Origin: Budvicia diplopodorum
Lineage (GTDB): Bacteria; Pseudomonadota; Gammaproteobacteria; Enterobacterales; Enterobacteriaceae
NCBI RefSeq assembly: GCF_009800925.1
Contig: NZ_WOYF01000001.1
Location: forward strand, 62,001 to 126,000
Length of the DNA stretch: 64,000 nt
Direction: 5' to 3'
Shown here: one piece after another, positions 23,053 through 32,444 of the stretch
How positions within the stretch are numbered: position 1 is the first letter of the stretch
How the letters are laid out: every line of letters starts with the position of its first letter
Translations under genes and position numbers: made by a program
Notes under the pieces: model-generated
The model's input: only the letters and a program-made list of their open reading frames with translations
What the model was told of the DNA's origin: nothing
Databases searched by the model: none

Positions 23053-23304
23053 ATGCGTAATGATACCGTCCCTATTTCCCGTCAGGCGTTACTCGCCGAA
23101 GCTAATCAGATAATTCAAAATCATGAAGACTTCATCCACGGTATCGAAGCCTCTGGCGTAGAGCAAAAAGGCAACGTTCTGGTTTTTCGCGGTGAGTTCT
23201 TTCTTGATGAGGATGGATTACCAACGCGCAAAACAACGGCCGTATTTAATATGTTTAAGCATTTGGCTCACGTTTTGTCTGCCAAGTATCATTTGGAAGA
23301 GTGA
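23053..23304 (+). CDS. yciN: DUF2498 protein YciN
   Basis: Small acidic cytoplasmic protein of 83 residues and unknown function. The C-terminal block [20 protein letters not shown] is almost identical to E. coli YciN, and the FLDEDGLPT segment is also conserved. It is divergent from topA and convergent with sohB, as in E. coli. Confidence 0.94.
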   Translation: MRNDTVPISRQALLAEANQIIQNHEDFIHGIEASGVEQKGNVLVFRGEFFLDEDGLPTRKTTAVFNMFKHLAHVLSAKYHLEE

Positions 23305-23337
23305 TAGCGCTTCGGGTGAAAGTCAGGCTTGTAATTT

Positions 23338-23411
23338 GATTTCAGCGTAAGTTTCGTCCGCATCGTCAACGCCGGAATATTGATTCTTCCTAGCGGCCGA
23401 AGGGCGGCGTT
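23338..23411 (+). repeat. Dispersed intergenic repeat, copy A
   Basis: A sequence of about 70 bases running from GATTTCAGCGTAAGTTTCGT to the block TAGCGGCCGAAGGGCGGCG. It recurs, with substitutions, at 53965-54035 (same strand) and 56283-56352 (opposite strand). All three are intergenic. It lies between convergent yciN and sohB. Confidence 0.7.
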
Positions 23412-23451
23412 TTTAAGACTGAACAATGTCTTATCAAGGTTTGTCATCAAC

Positions 23452-23481
23452 ATAAAAGGGGCCTGTTTTGGCCCCTTTTAT
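23452..23481. terminator. Bidirectional terminator between yciN and sohB
   Basis: An 11-12 bp stem (TAAAAGGGGCC and its complement, 6-base loop) flanked by A and T runs, lying between the two convergent genes. Confidence 0.9.
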
Positions 23482-23512
23482 ATTTTGAACGTTTGACTCA
23501 GTCGCTAATCGA

Positions 23513-24559
23513 TCAGACTAACGGCTTCTGGCCGCGCTGCCACCAGCGTAACAGCAAGCGATCGGCCCCTTCGGCTAAGCTGCCGCTCAGGCGGTCAAGC
23601 AGGCGTTTACGCTGCGCATAGCGCACGCTGATAACATCACGATCTTTTATTTGGGCAATCACTAAATCATCGCTGGTACCGATAGCATCAATCAACCCTT
23701 TCTCCATCGCCTGAGAGCCAAACCAGTGTTCTCCGGTCGCTACGCTGTCGATATCTAACGACGGGCGCTGTTGGCGAACGAAATCCTTAAACAGCTGATG
23801 AGTTTCATTCAGCTCTTCTCTGAACTTCTCTCTGCCCTGATCGGTATTTTCGCCGAACAGCGTTAAGGTGCGTTTAAATTCACCGGCCGTGTGTAGCTCA
23901 ACGTCAATATCATTCTTTTTCAATAAACGATGGAAGTTAGGCACCTGAGCAACCACGCCAATAGAACCAATAACCGCAAAAGGCGCAGCCACAATGTGGT
24001 CAGCCACGCAGGCCATCATATAACCACCGCTGGCGGCAACTTTATCAACCGCGGCGGTTAAACGAATTCCGGCTTTGCGTAGGCGATCTAGCTGGGAAGC
24101 AGCCAAGCCATAGCCATGCACCATTCCACCCGGGCTTTCGAGCTTCAGTAACACTTCATCACCCGGTTTGGCGATAGCCAGAACTGCGGAGATCTCTTCG
24201 CGCAGCGCCTCAACCTCATGGGCATCAACGCTGCCTTTAAATTCCAAGACGTAGACGCAGGTTTTAGCAGCCTTCTGCTCGCCGGTTTTGGCGGCCAGCT
24301 TAGCCTGCTTCGCCTCGGCTTTGTCTATTTTCTTTTGCGCTTTGTTCCATACTTTTTGTTCAGCATCGTTCATGCGCGCAAACTTCATCGTCTCCTGCAT
24401 TTCGCGGTACTCTTCGCCTAAATCAACCAGACTGAGTTCACCCCGACGCCCCGATTTGCGCTGTTTGGCACTGATAATCAGTAACGCAATAACGGCAATT
24501 GCGACAGCAAAAGTAACGATTTTTGCTAAAAACAGACCATACTGATAAATCCACTCCAC
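23513..24559 (-). CDS. sohB: Probable protease SohB
   Basis: Inner-membrane serine peptidase of family S49 (signal peptide peptidase A-like). It has 348 residues (349 in E. coli). An N-terminal membrane helix (about 8-30) is followed by a charged Ala/Lys-rich coiled region (about 60-105) and the S49 domain with the nucleophile region ASGGYMMACVAD and the conserved GSIGVVAQ. Translation starts at GTG (24559) behind AGGA, spaced 8 bases: VEWIYQYGLFLAK aligns with E. coli MELLSEYGLFLAK. It is divergent from yciK, as in E. coli. Confidence 0.95.
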   Translation of the reverse strand: MEWIYQYGLFLAKIVTFAVAIAVIALLIISAKQRKSGRRGELSLVDLGEEYREMQETMKFARMNDAEQKVWNKAQKKIDKAEAKQAKLAAKTGEQKAAKTCVYVLEFKGSVDAHEVEALREEISAVLAIAKPGDEVLLKLESPGGMVHGYGLAASQLDRLRKAGIRLTAAVDKVAASGGYMMACVADHIVAAPFAVIGSIGVVAQVPNFHRLLKKNDIDVELHTAGEFKRTLTLFGENTDQGREKFREELNETHQLFKDFVRQQRPSLDIDSVATGEHWFGSQAMEKGLIDAIGTSDDLVIAQIKDRDVISVRYAQRKRLLDRLSGSLAEGADRLLLRWWQRGQKPLV

Positions 24560-24702
24560 AGATATTTTCCTATAATATTGACAGAACCGGTGATAATCCA
24601 ACGCCAATCAAGCAGGTGACATGGTTTACTGCTACGTTGATTACGCTGCACGTTTATCTGAGATACTCAAAGTACCAATAAATATACAGTAAAGGAGAGA
24701 TT

Positions 24703-25461
24703 ATGCACTATCAGGCACCGAGCGATTTGCTTAACCAAAAAGTTATTATGGTCACGGGCGCCAGTGACGGAATAGGAAAAGAAGCCGCTCTAACATACGC
24801 TCGCCATGGTGCACGGTTAATCCTGCTCGGACGTACCAAATCCAAGCTTCAGCAAGTACAGCAGGCGATTGCCCAACAGGGAAGCCTACCGGCAACCATC
24901 TACGCTGTTGATTTATTGAACGCCAAGCCTGCAGATTACCACGCGCTGGCTGAAAAAATTGCTAAAGAGTCTAACCATCTGGACGGATTGCTGCATAGCG
25001 CCGGGGTACTGGGAGAAATTACCCCGCTGGCTGAACAGGATCCGCAACAATGGAATCAGGTGATGCAGGTCAATCTGAACGCCGGGTTTATGCTCACGCA
25101 AGCGCTCATTCCCCTGCTGTTACAGGCTCCCAAGGCATCGCTAATATTTACCAGTTCAGGGGTTGGGCGCAAAGGGCGACGCGGCTGGGGAGCTTACTCT
25201 GTATCTAAATTTGCCACCGAAGGCTTAATGCAGGTCTTAGCCGATGAGTATCAGGATTCTAACCTGCGGGTTAACTGTATTAATCCCGGCGGAACCCGAA
25301 CGTCAATGAGAGCGTCAGCATTTCCTGAAGAAAATCCGGATAATTTAAAGACACCGGCAGATATCATGCCAACCTATTTATACGTGATGGGTGATGATAG
25401 CCAGAATGAGTCTGGCGTCAGCTTTGATGCGCAACCGGGGCGTAAACCGGGTCCGGCGTGA
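24703..25461 (+). CDS. yciK: Short-chain dehydrogenase YciK
   Basis: NAD(P)-dependent oxidoreductase of the SDR family, 252 residues; the physiological substrate is not known. The Rossmann glycine motif TGASDGIGKEAA lies near residue 19, the catalytic Ser in FTSSGVG and the YSVSK active-site Tyr/Lys near 165. The product aligns along its length with E. coli YciK. AAAGGAGAG precedes the ATG. In E. coli the next gene is btuR; here the accessory block begins instead. Confidence 0.95.
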   Translation: MHYQAPSDLLNQKVIMVTGASDGIGKEAALTYARHGARLILLGRTKSKLQQVQQAIAQQGSLPATIYAVDLLNAKPADYHALAEKIAKESNHLDGLLHSAGVLGEITPLAEQDPQQWNQVMQVNLNAGFMLTQALIPLLLQAPKASLIFTSSGVGRKGRRGWGAYSVSKFATEGLMQVLADEYQDSNLRVNCINPGGTRTSMRASAFPEENPDNLKTPADIMPTYLYVMGDDSQNESGVSFDAQPGRKPGPA

Positions 25462-25607
25462 AAGCGGATTGAGTTTATCGACAACAAAAAGACCTCACCG
25501 TGAGGACATAAATTATTTATAGGCGTGGAGATATTCAACTATAGTTTTTCAAAACAAATTAAATCCAACTATATTGAATACAAAATGAACCGGAGACCGG
25601 TATGTAA

Positions 25608-26063
25608 ATGCATATTATGTGTAATGCTCTATTTATTACTCTTTTATTATCAGGATGCGGGAATGGCTCAAGTTATCGTATGAAAAATGATAATTTCGAT
25701 AAAGCTAAACTCATAAAAACTAGTGATTATTCAATGCATAAACTCAGCAAAACAAAACCTATTGAATTTTTTGAAGTTAACCCCCTTAACGCCTTAGAAA
25801 ATTTGTGTTCAGAGTATAATTTTTCTCCTGAAGATCGCAAAAAAGAAATAATGACAGTATTAGCAACCTCCGCTCAACAGCCGCTGCAAACTCATGTTAC
25901 AAATGATGACATGGAAAGAGTTATCCAAACTATTTCAAGACAAGAAGCTGATTTCGCATTTCAAGTATGCATGAATGCTTATAGAGATAAAAATGGGATG
26001 AATAAAATAGAGGTAAACCTGAAGAATATTGAATCTTACGAATATGATAATTGGACAGAATAA
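25608..26063 (+). CDS. Putative lipoprotein, unknown function
   Basis: A 151-residue protein I do not recognise. A short hydrophobic N-terminus ends in LLLSGC, a lipobox that would be cleaved before Cys17, so the protein is probably membrane-anchored through lipid. The rest is hydrophilic and contains two further cysteines. The gene is clearly richer in A and T than its neighbours, which suggests transfer. A GGAG lies 12 bases before the ATG; a second ATG three codons in is also possible. It stands alone between yciK and a convergent amidohydrolase gene. Confidence 0.6.
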   Translation: MHIMCNALFITLLLSGCGNGSSYRMKNDNFDKAKLIKTSDYSMHKLSKTKPIEFFEVNPLNALENLCSEYNFSPEDRKKEIMTVLATSAQQPLQTHVTNDDMERVIQTISRQEADFAFQVCMNAYRDKNGMNKIEVNLKNIESYEYDNWTE

Positions 26064-26254
26064 TTTTCTCATTGTCCAGTTTGGTCCGGTTTTCATACAT
26101 ATTCCCTCTCAGCAAGAGCCGTATTTGCCGCTTTGAATATGGTGCAGTGGTCTTACTTATCATCTCGGTATGCAGTTGAAAACATTTAGGGGGAAACAGA
26201 AAACCAGTATGGAAGCAAGAAAGGTGAAATTATGGGAAAATAGAAATAAAGGAC

Positions 26255-26280
26255 AGAACCCCACAAAATCGTAGGGTTCT
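26255..26280. terminator. Hairpin between lipoprotein gene and amidohydrolase
   Basis: A 7-bp stem (AGAACCC and its complement) with a 12-base loop between two convergent genes. T tracts are weak on both sides. Confidence 0.45.
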
Positions 26281-26333
26281 TCAGCCACCAGAGGCCATCC
26301 TCACGAATAGCCTTTTTAATACTCATAAAGATA

Positions 26334-27605
26334 TTACTTAACCATCAACTTCTGCAAACAGCCAACAAACAGTTCAACGCTGGTTTTTAGCTGTTTCTCA
26401 TCAAAATCAAACTCGGCCTGATGGTGGCCTGCTTTAAGATCGGCGCCCACGATAAAATAAATGGATTTACCGCCGTGACGCTGTACCCGCTTAGCCAGTA
26501 TAGTGGCATCTTCGCTGCCGCCGAATGAACGCTGTGCAACGGCCGTCAGTTCAGGATGCTGTGCAACTACGTCGGCTAATAAATCAATCAGCTCAGGGTC
26601 ATTTCGCAGATCGACCGCTTCACCCATCACTTCGCTTTCTAAACGCAGATCAAAGCTCTGTGCTACACCTTTAGCCATACGCTCAACCTGTTCGGCCATA
26701 AAGGTATTGATTGACTCATCTTCACCGCGAACTTCTACCTGAATTTCACCGTAGGCTGGCACCACGTTACGGCCTTCACCGGCGCGGATAACGCCAACGT
26801 TGATGCGCGACATGCCTTTACCGTGGCGAGAAATACCCAGCATTTGCGTTGCCGCATGGCAAGCGCCTGCCAGCGCGTTGCGACCAATATGTGGTTCTGC
26901 GCCCGCGTGAGCGGGAGCGCCGTAGAAACGGAAATCATACTTAGTGGTACACAGAAAGTTATTCGGGTTAAGAACAATTTCACCGGTTTTGGCAATAAAA
27001 CCGATATGCATACCTAGGAAGTAGTCTGCATCGTCAACGATACCGCTTTCAGCCATCGGTCTGGCACCGCGAACGCCCTCTTCCGCCGGTTGGAAAAGCA
27101 GCTTCACTTTTCCGCCCAGTGAACGGCTATTCTCCACTAACCATTTGGCAATGCCCAGACCGATGGACATATGCCCATCGTGGCCGCAGGCATGCATCAG
27201 GCCAGCGCTTTTCGATGCAAAATCGCCGCTATTAGGAATATGGTCACCGGCAGCGCACTCCTGCACGGCTACGCAATCAATATCAAACCGCAGGGCCACC
27301 GTCGGGCCCGGCTTACCGCTGTCAAATACCGCCATGCATCCGGTCAGGCCGTCCATCTCATCCAGCAACGCCTGAGAGATGCCGCGCTCTTGAGCCAGCG
27401 CTAAGCCACGCTCAACCACGTCCGCTTTACGGCCACGAACGAACTCACGATTAATCACGTTAGGCCCGGCAAGAACCTCAAGCCCCATACCGCGCAGTTC
27501 GGTAATTAAACGTGCCGTAGTGGTAAATTCGGACCAGCCGATTTCTGGAAAGCGGTGAAGTTCACGACGCCACGTGACCAGTTGGCTTAAATCAATTGTC
27601 GACAT
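26334..27605 (-). CDS. M20-family amidohydrolase (AbgA-like)
   Basis: Metal-dependent aminoacylase/amidohydrolase of 423 residues, closest in pattern to AbgA, a subunit of p-aminobenzoyl-glutamate hydrolase. Metal-site motifs are MHACGHDGHMSIG near 140, PAEEGVRGARPM near 178 and the C-terminal GADLKAGHHQAEFDFDE. A dimerisation domain lies at about 230-345. It would release an amino group or amino acid from an N-acyl or amide substrate; the substrate is unknown. It lies 21 bases after the DcuC-family carrier and is probably co-transcribed with it. No AbgB-like partner is next to it, so the true role may differ from AbgA. Confidence 0.88.
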   Translation of the reverse strand: MSTIDLSQLVTWRRELHRFPEIGWSEFTTTARLITELRGMGLEVLAGPNVINREFVRGRKADVVERGLALAQERGISQALLDEMDGLTGCMAVFDSGKPGPTVALRFDIDCVAVQECAAGDHIPNSGDFASKSAGLMHACGHDGHMSIGLGIAKWLVENSRSLGGKVKLLFQPAEEGVRGARPMAESGIVDDADYFLGMHIGFIAKTGEIVLNPNNFLCTTKYDFRFYGAPAHAGAEPHIGRNALAGACHAATQMLGISRHGKGMSRINVGVIRAGEGRNVVPAYGEIQVEVRGEDESINTFMAEQVERMAKGVAQSFDLRLESEVMGEAVDLRNDPELIDLLADVVAQHPELTAVAQRSFGGSEDATILAKRVQRHGGKSIYFIVGADLKAGHHQAEFDFDEKQLKTSVELFVGCLQKLMVK

Positions 27606-27626
27606 ATCCCTTTTCCTTATCTGTCG

Positions 27627-28931
27627 TTACAGCATAACCAAAGCAACAAATATGACCGCAACAATCATTGACGGAGCCGTACGTTTTACTAACTCCACCG
27701 GGTTAACGTTAGCCAGACCGGCACAAACGATAACCACGCCAGCAATCGGAGACATAGTACGCCCCAGCGCGCCGGTAATAGCGGCGGCCATTCCTAAGTC
27801 AGGAATGGTGTACCCCAACTCAAGGGCATGACGCGTTACCGTGCCGTTAAAGGCCAACGCGGCAGCGTCACCAGAGCCGGTAATTGCTCCCATCAGGAAT
27901 GGACCAATAGTTCCGCCCCAGCGGGCCATTTCAGGATGCACTTTTAAGAAGGTAATGAACGTTTCGATCAGGCCCGATGACTGCAAACCGGCGGCAAACA
28001 CGCCAGCGGCGATGATAATACCGAGCACGTCACCATAGGCATGACCCATACCGCTAAAAAATTGCTTCGTCATGGTACTTGGGTTGCAGCGGGTAATAAT
28101 CAGCGCATAAATAGCACCAATAATCATCGCTGCCGGTACGCCCATTTTCACGCTACCAAACCAGGTGGTTAAACCCGCGATCAGCAGGAGAATTAGCGGA
28201 ACAAACGGGGCCGTTGCGTATAAATAGTTGGTTTTAACCGCGACTGGAGCCTCACTGCCGGTTGCTACCGTTGCGCTCTCGGCTAGCTCAACGCGGTACT
28301 CTTTACGCACTAAAGCAACAATAGATAGCCCAACCGCCGCGATACCACCGATAGCAAGGCTATATGGCGCATGGTGTTTGATTAAATCAACAATAGACAT
28401 AACCTGGAAACCATCGGTCCCTTTCATCACCTCATTGTAGAGGTTACTCACGAACGCATTATGGGAGAACCCGGGGCTAAGGAACGAACCGATGGTTCCG
28501 CTCAGTACGGCAGCACCCGCGATAGCCGGATGAATTCTGGCGCCAATCAGTAACGGAATTAAGGTTGCACCTACCGCAGCCGCACAGCCCGCAGCGGAAG
28601 GAATCGCGATATTGATAAAGAAAGTCACAATAACCGTGGCCGGGATCAAAAAGAAGCCCAGCCTATTCATCATGCTTGAAAGGGCACGAACCAAATGCAT
28701 ATCGCACTCGGTGTACTTCATGACGTAGGCAAAACCCATACTCGCACAGATAGCCTGAATCAGGTTAGCGGACGTCATACCAACGCCAAAAGCATCAAGC
28801 GCAGTCATAGGGGAAAGGTTTAACAGGCACAGGGCAATACCTGAACCGATTAATACCATGCGTGTTTCATACTGTTTTATCAGTAAAAATACTGTGATTG
28901 CAACAATCACCAGAGCAACAATTTGAACCAT
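27627..28931 (-). CDS. DcuC-family anaerobic C4-dicarboxylate carrier-like transporter
   Basis: Inner-membrane carrier of 434 residues with about 12 hydrophobic segments. Features of the DcuC family include the N-terminal helices VQIVALVIVAITVFLLIKQY, the PSAAGCAAAVGATLIPL segment and the C-terminal GSGDAAALAFNG region. DcuC proteins move succinate, fumarate or related anions. Given the amidohydrolase right downstream, the substrate may be an amide-bearing or acylated dicarboxylate; that is inference. The 636-base upstream region presumably carries the promoter. Confidence 0.85.
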   Translation of the reverse strand: MVQIVALVIVAITVFLLIKQYETRMVLIGSGIALCLLNLSPMTALDAFGVGMTSANLIQAICASMGFAYVMKYTECDMHLVRALSSMMNRLGFFLIPATVIVTFFINIAIPSAAGCAAAVGATLIPLLIGARIHPAIAGAAVLSGTIGSFLSPGFSHNAFVSNLYNEVMKGTDGFQVMSIVDLIKHHAPYSLAIGGIAAVGLSIVALVRKEYRVELAESATVATGSEAPVAVKTNYLYATAPFVPLILLLIAGLTTWFGSVKMGVPAAMIIGAIYALIITRCNPSTMTKQFFSGMGHAYGDVLGIIIAAGVFAAGLQSSGLIETFITFLKVHPEMARWGGTIGPFLMGAITGSGDAAALAFNGTVTRHALELGYTIPDLGMAAAITGALGRTMSPIAGVVIVCAGLANVNPVELVKRTAPSMIVAVIFVALVML

Positions 28932-29567
28932 ATTAGACTCACTATTTGCTAATTAAAATTGCAATCAATAAGACTGCGTCCATACCCTTTTTACACATAT
29001 CTATAAATATAAAAAATAGAAAAAAACGGTGTCTAACTAATAAACTATATCTTAAAATTATATTTTTGCACCGACGCACTATAGCAATTGACCAACGGAT
29101 ATCGGTGATGGATGTCAAAAAATGATAAATTCAATGTTCCAAAAAGACGCTCGCATCACATTACGACGATCGCAACGCAATGGAAACGAAAACCATTGAA
29201 CAACAATTCATAACACATTGTAATTTAATGAAATGACAAAAGGCACACAATTAACATTAATTAACGAAAATTGTAACAAGAATAGAATGTTTCAATTGCA
29301 CCAACCGGCTAAAAAGCGTCAATTTGGCCATTTTTAGTACATTATTTGTGCGCGAAGAATAACGGTTCAGGTAGGATTATTGATAAGGCGATAAACATAT
29401 AAATAATAAGTTTAGTTCGCTGATACGATTAGTGGATATTATTTTTATAAGCGTGTTACCGCATTGTTATAAACAATATATTTATATAATAAGTACACGG
29501 ACTAAATTTGTATCTAAATAATCATAAAATAGAGCAACGGCCTGAAAATATATCGACAAAAGAATCA
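28932..29567. other. Intergenic region between BglG-type regulator and dcuC-like gene
   Basis: An AT-rich 636-base gap that should contain the promoter of the dcuC-like operon. It holds an inverted repeat, CAATGG (29178-29183) and CCATTG (29193-29198), 9 bases apart. The first arm continues as TGGAAA, a motif also present upstream of the regulator and of the eight-gene operon. No reading frame with coding character was seen. Confidence 0.5.
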
Positions 29568-31508
29568 TCACACGCTTCGCCCAAGGCTATCTTTGGCAAT
29601 CACCTGAAAATCATTAAAACTTTTGCTATTTAACAGCCGCTTGGTCGCCTTTTCTCGCACGAAGGTGACGAACAGATCGTAAATCGCCATCGCTTCTTCA
29701 TATTCAGCCTTGCTAATTACCAGCAGGAAAATAACGTTAGCGACCTCTTTCTTCTCTTTATTCCACTCAATACCGTTTGGTGCCAATATGGTAACGACGA
29801 CGGTTTTAGTGGCTAATAACCCCAGTGAATGCGGTAAAGCGATACCCTCACCCAGCAAGGTCGACACTATCGATTCACGCTCAACCAGCGACGGGTAAAA
29901 ATCTTTTGTCACATAGCCGTCAGACTCCAGCTGCTTGCAAACCTTTTTAAACAGGGCTTCCTGGGTCATTTTACCTTTGACGATCATGAAATTTCGCTCA
30001 TCAAAGAAGCGTTCCAGAATATACGGTTTAGTGCGATCGACCATCGCCAAGCGGCCAACCTGCTCTAACTGATAGGGCGTGGGAAACGGCGCTATTTTAA
30101 CGATAGGCTTATTTTTTTCGCTTAGCCTGACGGTAGTAATAACAAAGTCTTCATCAACCGATTCTAGCTCTTCGTATTCCCGCAGGGCGATAACACGTTG
30201 TATTTTCAACTGCGGAAATTCCCGCACTATTTTGGCTTCAATCACCCGAATGGTGGCATTACCCGAATCGGTCACTAACAGAACGAGAGGATGGCGGGTA
30301 TAGCCAACGCTATAATTACGCTCAAGCCCGACGCCAATATGCACCGCCAGATACCCCATTTCATCTTCACTAATAGGATACGGAATGCGATCCTCCATAT
30401 TTGCCATTGCGCTAAGCGTGACATCGTAGGCAAACGGATAATACTGTTTGATATCAGAAAGCAGAGGGTTTTTGGTGTTTATCTGATAACGCACCCGAGT
30501 CATCATCGCGGTCAGATGGGAAGCCAGATCGGTTTTAAGCTTAACGTCATTGCGTAAATCATAATTATAGGAATCATTAATGTAGGTGAGAACGTAGTCC
30601 ACCAGCGCATCGCCGCTGTGTTCACCCTGCTCACTCACGACGGCATTCTGATGACAAGGAATTCGGCGGGCAGAGATCTGAATCGCTAAATACGCTTCTT
30701 CTGCCGGCGAAATACCGCTGCCTAAAAAGAAGGCAAACCCTTTGGCGATTTCATTCACCGCATTATTCATCACGCAGTCCATGGGATCGGCGGCGAAGTC
30801 CACCAGCTCATGACCGCGGGTAATGCGTAAAATAGAAACGGCGCAGTTAAAAATCAGATACTGACGGCCTTCATTAGTCAGGCGAATATCAAAACGGTTA
30901 ACGCTGTTTTGCAGAATTTTTTCGATATAGGCCAAATCGATGTTGGTCAGAATGTCCTGCTTGAAGTTATTGACCGAACGCTCGTTTTCCATAGAAAACA
31001 GCTGCCATAAAATATCGGTAATACAGGTTCGGATTACGTGTTCAGCCCCTTCCAGCTTCATGCCCTGACGAGGCACGGTATCAAGCACAATCTGATACTT
31101 ATTCAATTGCTCACGTACAGAAACTATGTCGTGCTGTAAGGTTCCACGGCTGACAAACCACGCTTCGGCAATATCGTCCAGCTTGATCGGTAACGATGCC
31201 ATCAAAAACTTGAGTAATAGCGCGTCGACCCGCTCTTTAGAGGTACGGGGAATGGTTTTAATCTGGTGCTGCTGCATCGGCAAACTGGCAAACGCTTTTT
31301 CATCATCAACCTTGAGTTGGTAGCCCAGCCCCCGCTCATAAACAATGCGAGCACCGTAGCTAACCAAAACGTCATTCAACGCGGCGACATCGGTACGAAC
31401 GGTACGCGTTGACACATTGAAACGCTTCGCCAGCTCTTCCTGCGGCAGAGTTTCGGATTGAATAGCATCAAATAAATAAGCGAGACGTTGATAAGGAAAT
31501 AGAGCCAC
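29568..31508 (-). CDS. BglG/LicR-family transcriptional regulator with PRD, EIIB-like and EIIA domains
   Basis: A 646-residue regulator. Order: winged helix at the N-terminus (ELAKRFNVSTRTVRTDVAAL), a second helix-turn-helix region (about 80-140), two PRD domains, a galactitol-type EIIB-like domain and a fructose-type EIIA domain at the C-terminus with the active His in GIALPHSLG. PRD2 keeps both candidate histidines (LASHLTAMM, YLAVHIG), while PRD1 has Asn and Gln in their place, and the EIIB-like domain lacks its cysteine (LLVTDSGNAT). The start is taken as GTG at 31508 with AAAGG upstream; a TTG 11 codons earlier is possible. It lies just downstream of the eight-gene operon and probably controls it. 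Confidence 0.9.
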   Translation of the reverse strand: MALFPYQRLAYLFDAIQSETLPQEELAKRFNVSTRTVRTDVAALNDVLVSYGARIVYERGLGYQLKVDDEKAFASLPMQQHQIKTIPRTSKERVDALLLKFLMASLPIKLDDIAEAWFVSRGTLQHDIVSVREQLNKYQIVLDTVPRQGMKLEGAEHVIRTCITDILWQLFSMENERSVNNFKQDILTNIDLAYIEKILQNSVNRFDIRLTNEGRQYLIFNCAVSILRITRGHELVDFAADPMDCVMNNAVNEIAKGFAFFLGSGISPAEEAYLAIQISARRIPCHQNAVVSEQGEHSGDALVDYVLTYINDSYNYDLRNDVKLKTDLASHLTAMMTRVRYQINTKNPLLSDIKQYYPFAYDVTLSAMANMEDRIPYPISEDEMGYLAVHIGVGLERNYSVGYTRHPLVLLVTDSGNATIRVIEAKIVREFPQLKIQRVIALREYEELESVDEDFVITTVRLSEKNKPIVKIAPFPTPYQLEQVGRLAMVDRTKPYILERFFDERNFMIVKGKMTQEALFKKVCKQLESDGYVTKDFYPSLVERESIVSTLLGEGIALPHSLGLLATKTVVVTILAPNGIEWNKEKKEVANVIFLLVISKAEYEEAMAIYDLFVTFVREKATKRLLNSKSFNDFQVIAKDSLGRSV

Positions 31509-31559
31509 AGCCGTACCTTTACCCTTTGATCTGATAAGCAACGCTGAAAATCGTTAACC

Positions 31560-31585
31560 ATGGATTTCCATTGAATCTATGGAAA
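31560..31585. promoter_or_regulatory. Candidate operator upstream of the BglG-type regulator
   Basis: TTTCCAT (31565-31571) and ATGGAAA (31579-31585) form a perfect inverted repeat with a 7-base spacer, overlapping a second palindrome ATGGA-TT-TCCAT (31560-31571). It lies 52-77 bases before the proposed GTG start. A related arrangement, TTTCC-N10-GGAAA, occurs upstream of the eight-gene operon. Confidence 0.4.
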
Positions 31586-31593
31586 GGTTTACA

Positions 31594-31610
31594 GGCTACG
31601 TCCCGTAGCC
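31594..31610. repeat. Short hairpin between aldolase gene and regulator
   Basis: GGCTACG and CGTAGCC form a 7-bp stem with a 3-base loop, 91 bases after the aldolase stop. It lacks a T tract; it may be a weak terminator or a messenger end. Confidence 0.35.
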
Positions 31611-31700
31611 CGCCCTTCGCCGCGAAGAAGAGGTCATTTTCCACCCCGACCTTCGCGAACTAAACTTACGCTCAATCAGATTAAGCCCATTGACTATATA

Positions 31701-32441
31701 TTAACCGATCAGCTTTTTGGTCATCGCCAGCAAGGTTTTTACATCGTCAGGACGAGTATTACCGGTTGCTGAATCAATGATCGAGCTATAAATATGAGGA
31801 ATAATTTTCTTCACGCCCGCGTCCAGAGCAATCTTCATAATTTCTTCGAAGTTGTCTAAATCGATACCGCCGGTCGGTTCCAGATAAAAGTCATGCTGTG
31901 CGCAGGCTTTCGCTACGCAGGCATACTCTTCTTTATATTTCAGGCCGCTCATATTGAAGAACTTGATTGAGCTAGCGCCCATGTCTTTCAGCATGGCGAT
32001 GGCCGTTTCAACCGGAACAATGGCCTCAGGAGACTGAGAACTGAGCGGACCGGTAGAAATTTTAACCAAGCCGACTTTGCCGCTCGGTGAAACCAAGGCG
32101 TTAACCACGGTGTCGTTCTGGCCCAACAGCGCACGGCTGGTCGCCGCGCCGGTAAACACTTGATTAACGTGCTGGGGTTGAATCACTTTTGCAATCTGAG
32201 AAACCATCTCAGACTGGTTAGGATCGCCCGCGCCCAGGCCAATCGACAGCGCATTTTCAACGTCGTTAGCATACTTTTGCATATCGTCGATAGCGCTGGC
32301 TAAGTCCGAATAGTTCTTAGATAACACCCCAACAACCACATGGCCTTCTGCGGCAGCGTAGATATCGCGCGCATTTTCCCGAGAACCGGCCAAAACGTTT
32401 AAGCAAACGCGATCGTTATAATAGTTAGGACTTAATTGCAT
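31701..32441 (-). CDS. dgaF: 2-dehydro-3-deoxy-phosphogluconate aldolase, DgaF type
   Basis: TIM-barrel aldolase of 246 residues from the DgaF/EF_0839-type KDGP aldolase family. In Salmonella DgaF splits 2-keto-3-deoxygluconate 6-phosphate into pyruvate and glyceraldehyde 3-phosphate. Likely Schiff-base Lys lies in ASSIKFFNMSG and the phosphate loop in LEPTGGIDLDN. Here it is the last gene of the eight-gene operon, 3 bases after the DgaE-type gene, so the two enzymes act in sequence. The symbol reflects family membership; the natural substrate in this operon may differ. Confidence 0.87.
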   Translation of the reverse strand: MQLSPNYYNDRVCLNVLAGSRENARDIYAAAEGHVVVGVLSKNYSDLASAIDDMQKYANDVENALSIGLGAGDPNQSEMVSQIAKVIQPQHVNQVFTGAATSRALLGQNDTVVNALVSPSGKVGLVKISTGPLSSQSPEAIVPVETAIAMLKDMGASSIKFFNMSGLKYKEEYACVAKACAQHDFYLEPTGGIDLDNFEEIMKIALDAGVKKIIPHIYSSIIDSATGNTRPDDVKTLLAMTKKLIG

Positions 32442-32444
32442 GGT

